From CAYTWW01 sp043801855 (GTDB taxonomy: Archaea; Nanobdellota; Nanobdellia; Woesearchaeales; GW2011-AR15), in assembly GCA_043801855.1 (NCBI GenBank), contig JAZDLQ010000103.1, forward strand, positions 1 through 64,000: a DNA stretch of 64,000 nt, read 5' to 3'. Positions 17,101 through 26,610 of the stretch are shown piece after piece. Position numbers and translations under genes: made by a program. The stretch's first letter is position 1; each line of letters starts with the position of its first letter. Under the pieces are notes generated by a model that was not told the DNA's origin, searched no databases, and worked only from the letters and a program-made list of their open reading frames with translations.

Positions 17101-20100
17101 TCAAAACATTGTACAGAAAACACAAGTCAGTCCGGGTTACACAGAACTCAATGTAACATTCAATTATCCAACCCATTATATATATAGCAGCGGCGTTGAT
17201 AAGTGGGAGGCATTCAGGAACGGAGAAGATATTAATATAAGAAACGTTGGATTTGATGTAGTATGGCCTTATATGAATAACAGGTATATTCTGACAGGTG
17301 CGACAAATTTCACGTTTAATGTAAGCTCTGGAAAATATAATACACCAATGACATTAAAGCTGAAAAACCATTTTTCTGGAAATACAAAGACTTTATCAAC
17401 ATTAATGACAGCCCCAAATTCTGATTGGAAAGAATTTTCATACGATCTTGATGATGCGGTAGAGGGTCTTGGCTTGTCAAACGGCCCTCATGATGTTGAA
17501 TTAACTCTGGAAGATGGCTCAGCACAGCCTCCGAAGATGTATTTCTTTATTGACATTTTCCCAGATCAATACAATATGTGGGCATGGACAGACAGATGGG
17601 AATACAGGACAGGAGAGCAGATGACAATTAATATTGACATATTTGATATTTTATCTGGCTGGCAAAAACAGTCTCCGGATAATGTTTCACTTGAGTCATT
17701 ATATGATTCATTCAGGCAGCCGGTGTCAGGAAGCCTTGGTTGGACTCAAGGGAATAATTTTGCAAATCTAACAATTGGAAGCAGCTGGGTAACAGGTAAT
17801 TACCATGCTGAGCTAAAGCTTAATAAGAGCGATGTGCTTAGGACAGTTCCATTTGACTTTTATGTCAGGGGAAATGACAACTTAAAGCTATTCTGGCAGC
17901 AAAACAAATGGGATTATTCATCAACAGAAACTTATCAGATATCAATTGATGCAAGAGACAAAGGCCTTGCTGCTGTTGGAGTTCCCGTTACATTGGTAGG
18001 ATTTGAAATGCGGCCCGAAAACTGGAATGACACTCCGACTCCAGTAGAAATTAACGGGGCATATAATTTCTCAAACAACAATGTTACTGACGCAACCGGA
18101 AGAATAACATTTAGGTTAAATATTTCACAGGCGCAGCTTGGCAGTGGAGGATATAGCGCAAGAGTAAATGTTGGCGGCCAGCTTGTATGGCTTGACTTTA
18201 ATGTGAGAACTTATCAGGTAGATGCATATCCTGAAGAGTGGGAATATGGCATTACAGATACAATTGAGATTAATGCAAGGGCAAGAAACATTGATACTTT
18301 TGCGCCAATTAATGAAAACGGAAACGTAACAATAATTAAAATAAGAAGGCATGAGCAGGGAAACTGGATGCCGCAGGATATTCCACTTGAAAGCTTTGGA
18401 ATTTATGATGCATCAACTGATGTTTTTAATGGTGAAGCATTGATAGAAATGTCTGCAAATCAGACTGCCCTTGCTCTTGAAAAAGCTTATGATTTTGAAT
18501 TAGAGCTGCTGATGAATCTGACAGGGAGTGGAGTATCCAAAGGATATGTATGGTTCAAGCTTTCAAACTCAGATAAGCCGGCAGCAACAATTGTTGATAA
18601 CACTGGATCTGAACCGGATGCGTATTTTGCAGGCCAGAATTATACACTGAGAGTAACTGGTGCAACTTCTGCAACACTAAGAAATATGTGGGGCCCGCAG
18701 TCTATGAATTATAACAAGGCGCTTGTTAATAATAGCGGAACTTTGCAGACAGATTTCTATAGTCCGCAGTCTCCTGGAATGTATACCCTTGAAATAGAGA
18801 TAAGGCGATCAGAAGGATTTCCTGAATTCATCTATCAGGATTTCCAAATTGGCGGAGACACACAGTTAGACCTGTGGCTTGAGGAGTCATCAGTTGTTCC
18901 TGAAGTCAATTTTACAGTAGGATTATTTTTGATGGGAAAAGGAACTGATCCATTTTGTAATCCTGAATATGGCTGTAATCGACCAATGGATAACTGGTTT
19001 GGTCCGCTGGGAAATAAGACTGTAAGGCTTACTGCAATAAAAGACCTCGATACATTCACCTTGATTAACAAGACCAATCTGAATATTGCCGCAACAACTA
19101 GTGACTTTCCTGACTGGATGCTCGTTGCAAACACTCCAGGTGAGGGATGCGGCGGGTTTGATACAGAGCAGAATTGCACGGATGAAGGCTGCAGCTGGAT
19201 TGTTGATGGGTATTGCGAGCCTAAATTCGATGGATGTATTTACGGCGACACAAATACCTGCCAGAATGTTCACGGTTCTGATTGTGTGTGGAATATTGAT
19301 CACTGCCAGCCTAAGATGTCTGGAAACTGCCAATACGGAGATAGCGGCACATGTGAATCCGTTGATCATGCAGCAGATTGCCAATGGATTGAGCAAGACG
19401 GTCACTGTGAAGGAGAATATGATACGAGCCAGGATAATCAGGGGCAATTCATTTCACAAGGTGAAGAGCCTGGAAGAGCTACTTTCAACCTTCATCCAAC
19501 CATTCTTAACCTAACAGCAGGCAAGAGTTATGATATAATCTTTAGCTATATTAGCGATGATGGTGAAGAAACTGAAGGAAAACTTGCAATACAGGTTGAA
19601 AAATTCCATGTCGCAATTTCAAGAGGCGAAGAAAATCTTGCAGCAAATACTTTACAATATGTATGGATGAAAACAGCTAATCTATACGGCGCTCCAATTG
19701 CTAACTGCACAATATCTTTCAGCGCATTATATAGCGCAAAAGACTATAAGCTTGTGAAGACTTTAAGCATCAGCGGCAACTCAAGCACTGAAGGCAACTA
19801 TATCTTTACGTACACGACACCAAGCCTTCCCGGAGAGTATCTTGTTGAGGGTCAAGTGACATGCACTGTTGACAGTGTGCCGGTGACGCAGAAGATTGCA
19901 TATTTTGTAGATGTCAGCGCAAAGAATTTAGAAGTTGACATGAAGACAAGGTTCAAGGAAAATGAAAACATCAAAATACTTATCACAACAAAGGATAGGA
20001 TGGGCAATGCAATTCCTCAAAGGCTTGATATTAACTTGTATCATGACAGGGAAGACTATCCTGCGCCAATATATTCACTTGGCGGTTCAGATTGCACAGT

Positions 20101-23100
20101 TCTTGATGCAAACCAGGCATGGGATTTAAGGACAGAACAAGTTAGCGAAACAAATAACAGGATGGAAATTTCTACTGATGAGACAGGAAAACTAGAGCTA
20201 GAGCTTTGCGCCATGCCAAATGGCGCTTATATGATAGACATCTTTCCATTGCTTGATTTTGCAATGATGGATGAAGGTCCAAAAACAGAAGGCAAGGGAG
20301 ATAACTTTGGCTTTTTTAGCGATTTCATGGTAGGTCCAGGAGAAGTAATAATTACAACAAATTTAACATATATGGTAGGTGATACTGTTGTGCTGAATAT
20401 ATCTGCAACTGATGATAACAACAACCCACTTAATGGAACACTTGTTGCATCAGAATCAATCCAGGAAATATATAGCCAGAATGGAGAAACAGATATACTC
20501 GTGCATCAGAATGATTCCATTGACCTATCATTGACGGGCGGAAGCATCCTATTACAATATGTTATCCCGCCAAACGGCACTTATGAAGAGAATGATTCTG
20601 TTGTTATGGATATCAGGGCTGCTCCTGTTGACGGAAGCATTATGCTTGAAGATAACCTAGGGGAAAAATACTCTTTTAACAACCTGCTCTATACAATTAA
20701 AAACAGCAGAATTTCAGAGTTAAGTGTTTCACAAAGTGTTAAGGCAAACAAGCTGATTAATGTATCTGTGAGAACTGAAAACACCAACCGCTACAAAGTG
20801 GAATTCGGCATATTTTTCTTAAAAGACAACACTAATAAGGAAAAGTCCTGGAAAGTTCAGGGCGGCGTGTTCCTTGCAAATGTATCCGGCCAGAATTACA
20901 GCGAAGGTGTTTTTCAGGTACTTAGCCCAAAAGAGCCAGGGACATATTATCTTGCAATTCCAATCTATGCTCTTGGAACACCAATGGATGACATTGCAAC
21001 AGCCACTGAGCTTTTGATAGCGCCTGTTGAAGTTACTCTGGATCTTGCAAATGTGTCTGGAATTTTAACTGAGCTTGACGGGTCAACAGCAATCCAATCA
21101 GCGCTTGTAAGGATAGGTAAAAAGGAAGTATACACTAATTCAACAGGCGGATTTGAAATGCTTGTTCCAAAAGGCAAAGCAAGTATAGAAATTGAGCGAA
21201 AGGTTAACGGCGAATTAAAGCAGACAATGAAGACTCTTGAATATGATTTTGTGAATGACACTGTAGTTGATGTTAATTTCTATGGCTTTTTGCTAAATGG
21301 CACGCTTCAGCAGACCATATTTAATATCACCAGCCCAAGTACAGACTTATCAACTATGAAGATAAGGATAAATGTATCTGTAAATAACACTGGCTACCAG
21401 AACTTCACAAACTATACTATCAAGGCAGTTGCAAGCAGCGGAGAAGAGATAAAAATTGAAAGTGTTGAGCCTATTGAAAAAGAGTATGTGTTTTTCAGGA
21501 ACCTCTATGCAGGCTTTGAGACAGGCAGCTATGAACTTAATGTTAAATTCAAGGCAGAATACTGGAACAGCTCTTCTTATGTTTTGGTTAATAATATAGA
21601 ACTGAATTCAACAGTAGGAGCAGTCCTTGAAAAATCTTATGAAGTTGAGACATATGCTGTAGCAGGTGATTCTCTGGACAATGATGGAGACTGCTCTGGA
21701 AACAGAACCAATGCTCCGGATTGCACACCCCAACAAGGAACAATTGGTATTTGTATTGATGAGGAAGAGAATAACAATAAAGATGATGACTGTGACGGAA
21801 AGATTGATGAAGATCTTGAAGGCATGAATTATTTTGAATGGTGCGGAAATGGTTTTTGCGCAGGAAGCGAAGTGTATAATTGCTTTGAAGATTGTGCAAC
21901 AGGCTATTGCGGAGATAATGTCTGCTCTTCTACAGAAACTTATATGTGCGTTGAAGACTGCGGCGGAACAAACTGCACGCCGTTAAACACATGTGCAGGC
22001 GATGGTTCAGCATATTTCTGCAACAACTGGGGAACCCTTGAGCCTGCAAACTGGTGCCAGTCACAGTGTAATTCTGATAATTGCTGGGCTTGTTCTACTG
22101 AAGAGTGCGTAAGCAAGGGATGCACTCTTGGCAGCGAAGGGCAGAATAGTTGGTGTTATAAATTAGAAGTATGCGGTGATAATTCATGTCCTGCATGCAC
22201 TTCATTTAGCGCCTGCGATGCAACTTCATCATGCCAATGGGAAGTTGATTCATACAGCCCAAATGGCGGATGGTGTGAAAGGCCATGGAACTGTGACAAT
22301 GAATGCGCTGCATGCATGGATCAGTCAAGTTGTGATGCATCTACTGCAACAATGGGAGAGAGTGGATGTGCTTGGAAAGTTGAAGGTTTGGGTTCATGGT
22401 GCCAGTGGAATATGTCTTACGCACCACCTTCCGGAGGAATGGGCGGTATCATTGAAAACCTATGGGTAGACTCAAATTTCTCAAAAGGAGATTATCAGGC
22501 TCTTGAGGATTGGCAATGCTATTCTGACTATTGCGGCGTAGAAAACCAGGCAGGAAACTACTATATTATGCTATCAATGGGAACAACAAATGTTGATATT
22601 AAAGTAAACGGAGCATATTTTGCGACAATAAATAATAGCAACGGCAACTGGGGAAAGAAATGGACTAATACAACATATGCATTTTCTAACGGTACATATT
22701 TAATCGAAATCTTTGATAAAATCGGGCCTGATTACGTTGCATGGAACGTCACATTTGGCGACCAGACTGGAATTGGAAACATCATAATAAATACTATGGG
22801 AAACAGCAGCAGTAACAAAATAGCTGATGCATACAATGAATCTGGAAAAGAAGTTTGTGATGGAGAGGGTAACTGCTATCTTGTAACTGGAGTAGGAATA
22901 TCTGGAAATTATTATGTTACTGTTGAACTGTATCAGGGAGATAGTATCAATGTAACAGTTAAAGACAGCAACAACAACCAGAATATCTATGCATTGAATA
23001 GTATCCCAAGACATGGTTATTACAGTACTCCTGCAATAAGTTTCCAGAACAACAAACAATACATAATTTACGTTCAGGATAATGTAAATACTGGTGTTGA

Positions 23101-23485
23101 GCAGTTCTGGGCTGTTGGTGTTGGTTCATGGGTTAGTTCGCCATTCAGATATAACTTAATGCCTATATCAGCAAGCCCAATGTGTGTTGAGAACGGCTCT
23201 GTTGCAACAGTTGAATATGCAATTACTAATACAGCATATAAGGATTCATTGTTTAATGTGACTTATGCATTTAATACAACAACCGGGATTAATACTTACG
23301 ATCAGCTTGTCACATCTGTTGATTATGGGATGCCTCCAAATTTCTTGGCGACTCAGTTTTACAATCTGAATATTTGGTCTGCTGGTTCCTCATATAAATT
23401 AAATGTGACTGTTAGAAACAGCGAAAATCCAAGCGTAAACCAGAATTATACATGGATTATTAATGCAGAAGCATCTTGTCCTTAG
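14198..23485 (+). CDS. Giant surface protein, main part (Ig/MG-like repeats, Cys-rich modules)
   Basis: The frame is open from 13850; 14198 is the first ATG after the TAA. With the N-terminal part it makes about 3,380 codons. Most of it is a chain of beta-sandwich repeats of about 90-120 residues resembling macroglobulin MG2 or Ig domains (FKPGELAKITVSSNV, YFDTDDTITINVSVTG, WEYRTGEQMTINIDIF). A Cys-rich block at about 19145-19430 repeats a C..GCSW-type pattern. A MopE-like acidic segment with DNDGDC and NNNKDDDCDGKIDEDLEG lies at about 21670-21830. Two further Cys-rich blocks (CGNGFCAGSE, CGDNVCSSTE) follow. There are many Asn-X-Ser/Thr sites. No C-terminal membrane helix is seen, so it is probably secreted and held by other surface components. 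The next gene starts 11 bases downstream. Confidence 0.9.
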   Translation: MKDSSNNEQTIKGYFTVMGLDVSVKLIEKRPYPTGDIAEFDITVKNLETGALLTHNSTLYLVEIESNGKLYDTTTAVIAENSDTTKTSLLTFLVPNFADGNYFLKIKATNGGKVGKGTEFIEISNTEIYAELSDNFGNYRNQFKPGELAKITVSSNVNLSYVNLSVYDKGNNIKSTANATASAAGASITFNVPVAQDGYYAELTIITQSGSSVKRQVWFTVQNYFSFLDVKDLNNNHRFVNQQGSEFLAEINVVDITSGQNVDVSSFTFKINKIVNEETNAEYTNFKATRNTTYTDASTGRVTYNVIPPSLPNGIYRIEYTIVNTLGESFSGNGWFGISAFGVTVSTYDSTGQQKRGFAAGSNINVSVTLSNSYNGTATIVREFFSDVTFNVLNGNGSAVLNASSGQIPSQSGFYGFGVEVENTDGNKGYGEGFFEIKSLNFKSITARSNAKFASNALIIADIVMEKAGELVNETNATLSRLVRQRDGAALSASSLSSLSDSFGRSTINITASSLEKGFYFAELKAVKGTDTTYGGFGFEVVEDKVSITLSDTDRIFSQTENIEISVLVTYQNDTPKNNVTVNLTSFLNFNTWSTVAVNKQATTSTSGVATFSVSAANYNPARYAPVINIPGMANAIVGFGNSEFEVKPFSTTIVFSEGKDYFDTDDTITINVSVTGSVTVSAVVTDKAGNAVNVDYSYSNNVLTLNNDLDPGEYFVEVTITQSTSTVSKTLWFQVISPEIHLQPLPNPNYQETDTINFDYTVFTISSNGWALANATVNITAIKNLWQGTEEEVGVLFNATEEDSYAFDLTSYALEKGDYLLVFEVIGNPNFENTLYFRISKDVSFSASSNVASNNVSINVTTTGFGSPQILLEGYTNFESFTYTLVGGTPVSAANALLSLNGLSNGFYQANIKVTDGAENYYFNTFFDVRVKDVTIDAPGEAFVGEPVQFNITATSAGVFWVIDPFTQNIVQKTQVSPGYTELNVTFNYPTHYIYSSGVDKWEAFRNGEDINIRNVGFDVVWPYMNNRYILTGATNFTFNVSSGKYNTPMTLKLKNHFSGNTKTLSTLMTAPNSDWKEFSYDLDDAVEGLGLSNGPHDVELTLEDGSAQPPKMYFFIDIFPDQYNMWAWTDRWEYRTGEQMTINIDIFDILSGWQKQSPDNVSLESLYDSFRQPVSGSLGWTQGNNFANLTIGSSWVTGNYHAELKLNKSDVLRTVPFDFYVRGNDNLKLFWQQNKWDYSSTETYQISIDARDKGLAAVGVPVTLVGFEMRPENWNDTPTPVEINGAYNFSNNNVTDATGRITFRLNISQAQLGSGGYSARVNVGGQLVWLDFNVRTYQVDAYPEEWEYGITDTIEINARARNIDTFAPINENGNVTIIKIRRHEQGNWMPQDIPLESFGIYDASTDVFNGEALIEMSANQTALALEKAYDFELELLMNLTGSGVSKGYVWFKLSNSDKPAATIVDNTGSEPDAYFAGQNYTLRVTGATSATLRNMWGPQSMNYNKALVNNSGTLQTDFYSPQSPGMYTLEIEIRRSEGFPEFIYQDFQIGGDTQLDLWLEESSVVPEVNFTVGLFLMGKGTDPFCNPEYGCNRPMDNWFGPLGNKTVRLTAIKDLDTFTLINKTNLNIAATTSDFPDWMLVANTPGEGCGGFDTEQNCTDEGCSWIVDGYCEPKFDGCIYGDTNTCQNVHGSDCVWNIDHCQPKMSGNCQYGDSGTCESVDHAADCQWIEQDGHCEGEYDTSQDNQGQFISQGEEPGRATFNLHPTILNLTAGKSYDIIFSYISDDGEETEGKLAIQVEKFHVAISRGEENLAANTLQYVWMKTANLYGAPIANCTISFSALYSAKDYKLVKTLSISGNSSTEGNYIFTYTTPSLPGEYLVEGQVTCTVDSVPVTQKIAYFVDVSAKNLEVDMKTRFKENENIKILITTKDRMGNAIPQRLDINLYHDREDYPAPIYSLGGSDCTVLDANQAWDLRTEQVSETNNRMEISTDETGKLELELCAMPNGAYMIDIFPLLDFAMMDEGPKTEGKGDNFGFFSDFMVGPGEVIITTNLTYMVGDTVVLNISATDDNNNPLNGTLVASESIQEIYSQNGETDILVHQNDSIDLSLTGGSILLQYVIPPNGTYEENDSVVMDIRAAPVDGSIMLEDNLGEKYSFNNLLYTIKNSRISELSVSQSVKANKLINVSVRTENTNRYKVEFGIFFLKDNTNKEKSWKVQGGVFLANVSGQNYSEGVFQVLSPKEPGTYYLAIPIYALGTPMDDIATATELLIAPVEVTLDLANVSGILTELDGSTAIQSALVRIGKKEVYTNSTGGFEMLVPKGKASIEIERKVNGELKQTMKTLEYDFVNDTVVDVNFYGFLLNGTLQQTIFNITSPSTDLSTMKIRINVSVNNTGYQNFTNYTIKAVASSGEEIKIESVEPIEKEYVFFRNLYAGFETGSYELNVKFKAEYWNSSSYVLVNNIELNSTVGAVLEKSYEVETYAVAGDSLDNDGDCSGNRTNAPDCTPQQGTIGICIDEEENNNKDDDCDGKIDEDLEGMNYFEWCGNGFCAGSEVYNCFEDCATGYCGDNVCSSTETYMCVEDCGGTNCTPLNTCAGDGSAYFCNNWGTLEPANWCQSQCNSDNCWACSTEECVSKGCTLGSEGQNSWCYKLEVCGDNSCPACTSFSACDATSSCQWEVDSYSPNGGWCERPWNCDNECAACMDQSSCDASTATMGESGCAWKVEGLGSWCQWNMSYAPPSGGMGGIIENLWVDSNFSKGDYQALEDWQCYSDYCGVENQAGNYYIMLSMGTTNVDIKVNGAYFATINNSNGNWGKKWTNTTYAFSNGTYLIEIFDKIGPDYVAWNVTFGDQTGIGNIIINTMGNSSSNKIADAYNESGKEVCDGEGNCYLVTGVGISGNYYVTVELYQGDSINVTVKDSNNNQNIYALNSIPRHGYYSTPAISFQNNKQYIIYVQDNVNTGVEQFWAVGVGSWVSSPFRYNLMPISASPMCVENGSVATVEYAITNTAYKDSLFNVTYAFNTTTGINTYDQLVTSVDYGMPPNFLATQFYNLNIWSAGSSYKLNVTVRNSENPSVNQNYTWIINAEASCP

Positions 23486-23496
23486 AGGTGAATGAA

Positions 23497-24675
23497 ATGA
23501 AAAAAATAGTAATAGCCGTTTTTTACTTGTTTGTTTTAGTTTTTAGCGCATCTGCTGCAACTCTTTCATGCCAGCAGATAAGTGAAACAAGCCAAAGTAT
23601 TCCTCAATTTTCGAGTAGCACTATTGAGATAAGATGCAGCGCGTCAGGAGGAACAGTAAGTAATATTCAAATAACTCCAAATAGCAATCCTTCAACAGGA
23701 TTAACTATTACAAGCAGCCAGACTATCAGCAGTTCGATATCTGATCAGTCAAGCAGTACTGCAAAGTGGAGTGCAACCGGCGATTCGCCAAACACTTACA
23801 CTGTTTCTTATACTGTATCAAGTGATGGCACAAACTCATGGAGCGGCGCCTCCACTACAACAGTTAGTGTTCCTTCACCTGCCCAGCTTAGCGTTGAATA
23901 TGTTCTGCCTCCAAGTATCTTTGCACCGGCAGTTGAAACGCTTGATTTCCAGATAACAAACATTGGAGGAACAAGTGCCACAAACGTGAAGATGAAATTA
24001 AATAATGGCTCTCTTTACACATATCCAACCTCAATTGAAGCAGGAGCATCAGCCTCATACAGCTGGACAAATTCAACTGGATTTAATGTATCTGGTGAAT
24101 ACACAACTTATGTTTATATTGCAGATACATTGCATGACAGCGTAACAGCAACAGTTTTGACAGGAGAGGAAGGCATAAATGCAACAAGCGGCTGGAGCCT
24201 TATAAGTTATCCAAAGCAGCCTGATAATACAAGCGTTGTCCATGCAGTTGAAGACATATCTTCTATCTTTACTATAATTTATAGATATGATGGTGGCGTC
24301 ACATGGAAATCTTATGACGGCCCTGGTGGCTCTCCTGACACATTAACAACAATATCCTCTGCAAAAGGTTATTGGCTTAAAACAACTCAGTCAACACAGC
24401 TGAATTTTACAGGAACAGAGGTATCAAGTATGCAGATAAATCTAACAAGCGGCTGGAATCTAATAGGATATCCGAAATCTACAACTACTAATTTAACAAC
24501 TACAATGGCAGATATACTTAACAATGTAGATACTATTTTCAGGTTTGATGGCGGTGTCACATGGAAATCTTATGACGGGCCTGGTGGTTCTCCCGACACA
24601 TTGACAACACTTACTCCTGGAAAAGGTTATTATGTAAAAATGAATAATGCAGATACTTTATCAGTGATAAACTAA
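23497..24675 (+). CDS. Secreted GWNLIGYP-domain protein (cassette copy 1)
   Basis: 392 residues from ATG 23497, chosen because GAGGTGAATGAA precedes it; an in-frame TTG at 23476 overlaps the previous gene. Signal peptide KKIVIAVFYLFVLVFSASA, then a Ser/Thr-rich beta domain, a CARDB-like domain (LDFQITNIGGTSATNVKMKL) and two C-terminal repeats of about 85 residues. These begin GWSLISYP and GWNLIGYP, and both contain GGVTWKSYDGPGGSPDTLTT and a KGYY/KGYW end. No membrane anchor. It is the first gene of a two-gene cassette that is repeated immediately downstream. The repeats resemble modules found in secreted proteins of other microbes; their ligand is unknown. Confidence 0.85.
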   Translation: MKKIVIAVFYLFVLVFSASAATLSCQQISETSQSIPQFSSSTIEIRCSASGGTVSNIQITPNSNPSTGLTITSSQTISSSISDQSSSTAKWSATGDSPNTYTVSYTVSSDGTNSWSGASTTTVSVPSPAQLSVEYVLPPSIFAPAVETLDFQITNIGGTSATNVKMKLNNGSLYTYPTSIEAGASASYSWTNSTGFNVSGEYTTYVYIADTLHDSVTATVLTGEEGINATSGWSLISYPKQPDNTSVVHAVEDISSIFTIIYRYDGGVTWKSYDGPGGSPDTLTTISSAKGYWLKTTQSTQLNFTGTEVSSMQINLTSGWNLIGYPKSTTTNLTTTMADILNNVDTIFRFDGGVTWKSYDGPGGSPDTLTTLTPGKGYYVKMNNADTLSVIN

Positions 24676-24830
24676 TAGGTATACAGTAAGAAAAAGGATA
24701 TAAAAAAATGAAAATCAAATACGGCTTAAACTTTTTATCATATCTTGTAACAGGCTTATTGATAATGGTCCTTGTATCAGGGAACATTCAGACTTCATTA
24801 TCAGATTCTGGAACAGGCGTCAGAGTCATA
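24655..24830 (+). repeat. Near-identical junction repeat, partner at 27358-27530
   Basis: The last codons of each GWNLIGYP gene, the 30-odd-base intergenic gap and the first ~120 bases of each YadA-head gene are almost the same at 24655-24830 and 27358-27530, with only scattered differences. Identity fades on both sides. This is the junction of a tandem two-gene duplication or a gene-conversion tract. Confidence 0.85.
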
Positions 24831-26609
24831 ACCAGTGGATTGCTTGTGTCAAATGCAAATCTTACTGTTTTGATATTTACTGATCCTGATGGAGGAACTC
24901 CTGTATACAATGAGACTTTTGTAAATTCAATAATGAATGGCAGCTGGGGGGTAATGCTTGGTGAAAACCCTTCTATTCCGCTTAATCTGGAATTCAACAG
25001 GAAATACTATAAGGATTATCTTATTAACGATGAAAATGTAAGTTTTACAAATCTGACTGGCTCAACTGTTGACAGGCAGTTTTTCTACAGTCCAATGGGT
25101 GAAATTGGTCGTGATTCAAATTCTTCAGGACTTCATTCAACCGCAATAGGGTATGAGAATAACGCTTCAGGCGATTATTCAACAACTATAGGCAGGAAAA
25201 ATCTGGCGAATGCAAGCTATGCTTTTGCAGCAGGTTATTTAAGCAACGCAACAGGTTATGCATCCTCTTCAATCGGCTGGACAGCACGAGCTTCAGGAAT
25301 TGCATCATTTGCAGCAGGAATGAACACAGTTTCTTCTGGAATTGGAGCCTCTTCTTTAGGCTCAGATACTATTGCAAACGGGCATTATTCAGTAGCTTCA
25401 GGTTATTTTGCACAGGCTTCAGGTTTGGCATCAGAAGCATTCGGGTATTATGCAAAAGCAACAGGAGATTATTCAACAGCAGTTGGCAACTTTGCAAAAT
25501 CACATGGGATTTACTCTTTTGCATGGGGTGGATCCAATTGTTCAGTTGCCTCTTCTTCATGCAATAATACTGCACAGAATGCTTTTGCTGTCTATGGTAG
25601 CGTCTGTGTTTCAAATGCGACAAATGCGTGCCAGGCCAAAGGAGATGGAACAATTAGCGCAGAACAAATATGCTTAAATGGAAACTGCAGGACAATCTGG
25701 TCAACTCAGGGTGCAAATTATTCATGGGATACTGTTTCAAATGTGACTGCTGTTGCACTTGGAGTAAATACAAATGCAAGCGGGACTAATTCAACTGCAC
25801 TGGGCATGGCAACAAATGCAGAAGGGCTTGGCTCATTTGCAGCAGGGAAAGAAACACATGCATCAGGGATTGCAGCAAGTGCAATGGGTTTAAACTGCAC
25901 AGCATCAGGATGGTATTCAACAGCATTAGGTAAGGATTCAAATGCAGTAGCCTTTGGCTCTCTTGCGGCAGGGTATGGCGCAACTGCAGGCTCATACTGG
26001 GCTGACTATGCAGCTGTTGCCCTTGGAATGTATACACAGGCGCATGGTCCATATACAACTGCGATGGGCTATAATACAAGAGCAACAGGCAGTGCAGCAA
26101 CAGTAATGGGAAAAGACACTCTTGCGACAGGGGATTATTCAACTGCTGCAGGATACAATACGTATGCAATATGGGAATCCTCTTTTGCTATTGGTGAAGG
26201 CACAATTGCAGGCTCTTTGTATAAAGGAAAAGCATTGGCAACAGGTTATTTCACTCATGCAGCAGGCAATATTTCAACAGCACTGGGCAGCTATGCTAAA
26301 TCTTATGCTGATAATTCATTTGCATGGGGAGGAAGCAACTGCACAACAACAGCATCATTTTGTAATGCAACAAAGAAGAACACATTTGCAGTATTTGGGA
26401 ATTTATGTGTGGCCAATGCAACAACAGTATGCCCTGAAATAGCCGATGGTACAGCATATTTTAGCGATGCAATGCAATTGCAGCCAAGACTAAATCCACC
26501 ATCTGCATCTGCAATAGGCAAAATTTATTATGATTCAGATCTTAATAAAATATGTTTCTATAATTCGTCATCATGGGTGTCAACTGATGGAGAGACAGTG
26601 TGCAGCTAA
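24708..26609 (+). CDS. YadA-head-repeat surface protein (cassette copy 1)
   Basis: 633 residues. The N-terminal hydrophobic segment (about 8-25) is a signal peptide or anchor. Then comes a module with GSWGVMLGENPSIPL and YYKDYLINDENVSF, and long runs of 14-residue repeats such as ASGDYSTAIGYN and ATGDYSTAAGYN. This SxAxG..xxAxG pattern is that of YadA/Hia-type trimeric adhesin heads (Hep_Hag repeats), which form a left-handed beta-roll in a trimer. Two repeat blocks are separated by a linker with paired Cys (SNCSVASSSCNN). The end, GKIYYDSDLNKICFYNSSSW, resembles small beta modules in tail fibres. The bacterial stalk and membrane barrel are absent. A short gap follows the GWNLIGYP gene. Confidence 0.88.
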   Translation: MKIKYGLNFLSYLVTGLLIMVLVSGNIQTSLSDSGTGVRVITSGLLVSNANLTVLIFTDPDGGTPVYNETFVNSIMNGSWGVMLGENPSIPLNLEFNRKYYKDYLINDENVSFTNLTGSTVDRQFFYSPMGEIGRDSNSSGLHSTAIGYENNASGDYSTTIGRKNLANASYAFAAGYLSNATGYASSSIGWTARASGIASFAAGMNTVSSGIGASSLGSDTIANGHYSVASGYFAQASGLASEAFGYYAKATGDYSTAVGNFAKSHGIYSFAWGGSNCSVASSSCNNTAQNAFAVYGSVCVSNATNACQAKGDGTISAEQICLNGNCRTIWSTQGANYSWDTVSNVTAVALGVNTNASGTNSTALGMATNAEGLGSFAAGKETHASGIAASAMGLNCTASGWYSTALGKDSNAVAFGSLAAGYGATAGSYWADYAAVALGMYTQAHGPYTTAMGYNTRATGSAATVMGKDTLATGDYSTAAGYNTYAIWESSFAIGEGTIAGSLYKGKALATGYFTHAAGNISTALGSYAKSYADNSFAWGGSNCTTTASFCNATKKNTFAVFGNLCVANATTVCPEIADGTAYFSDAMQLQPRLNPPSASAIGKIYYDSDLNKICFYNSSSWVSTDGETVCS

Positions 26610-26610
26610 A

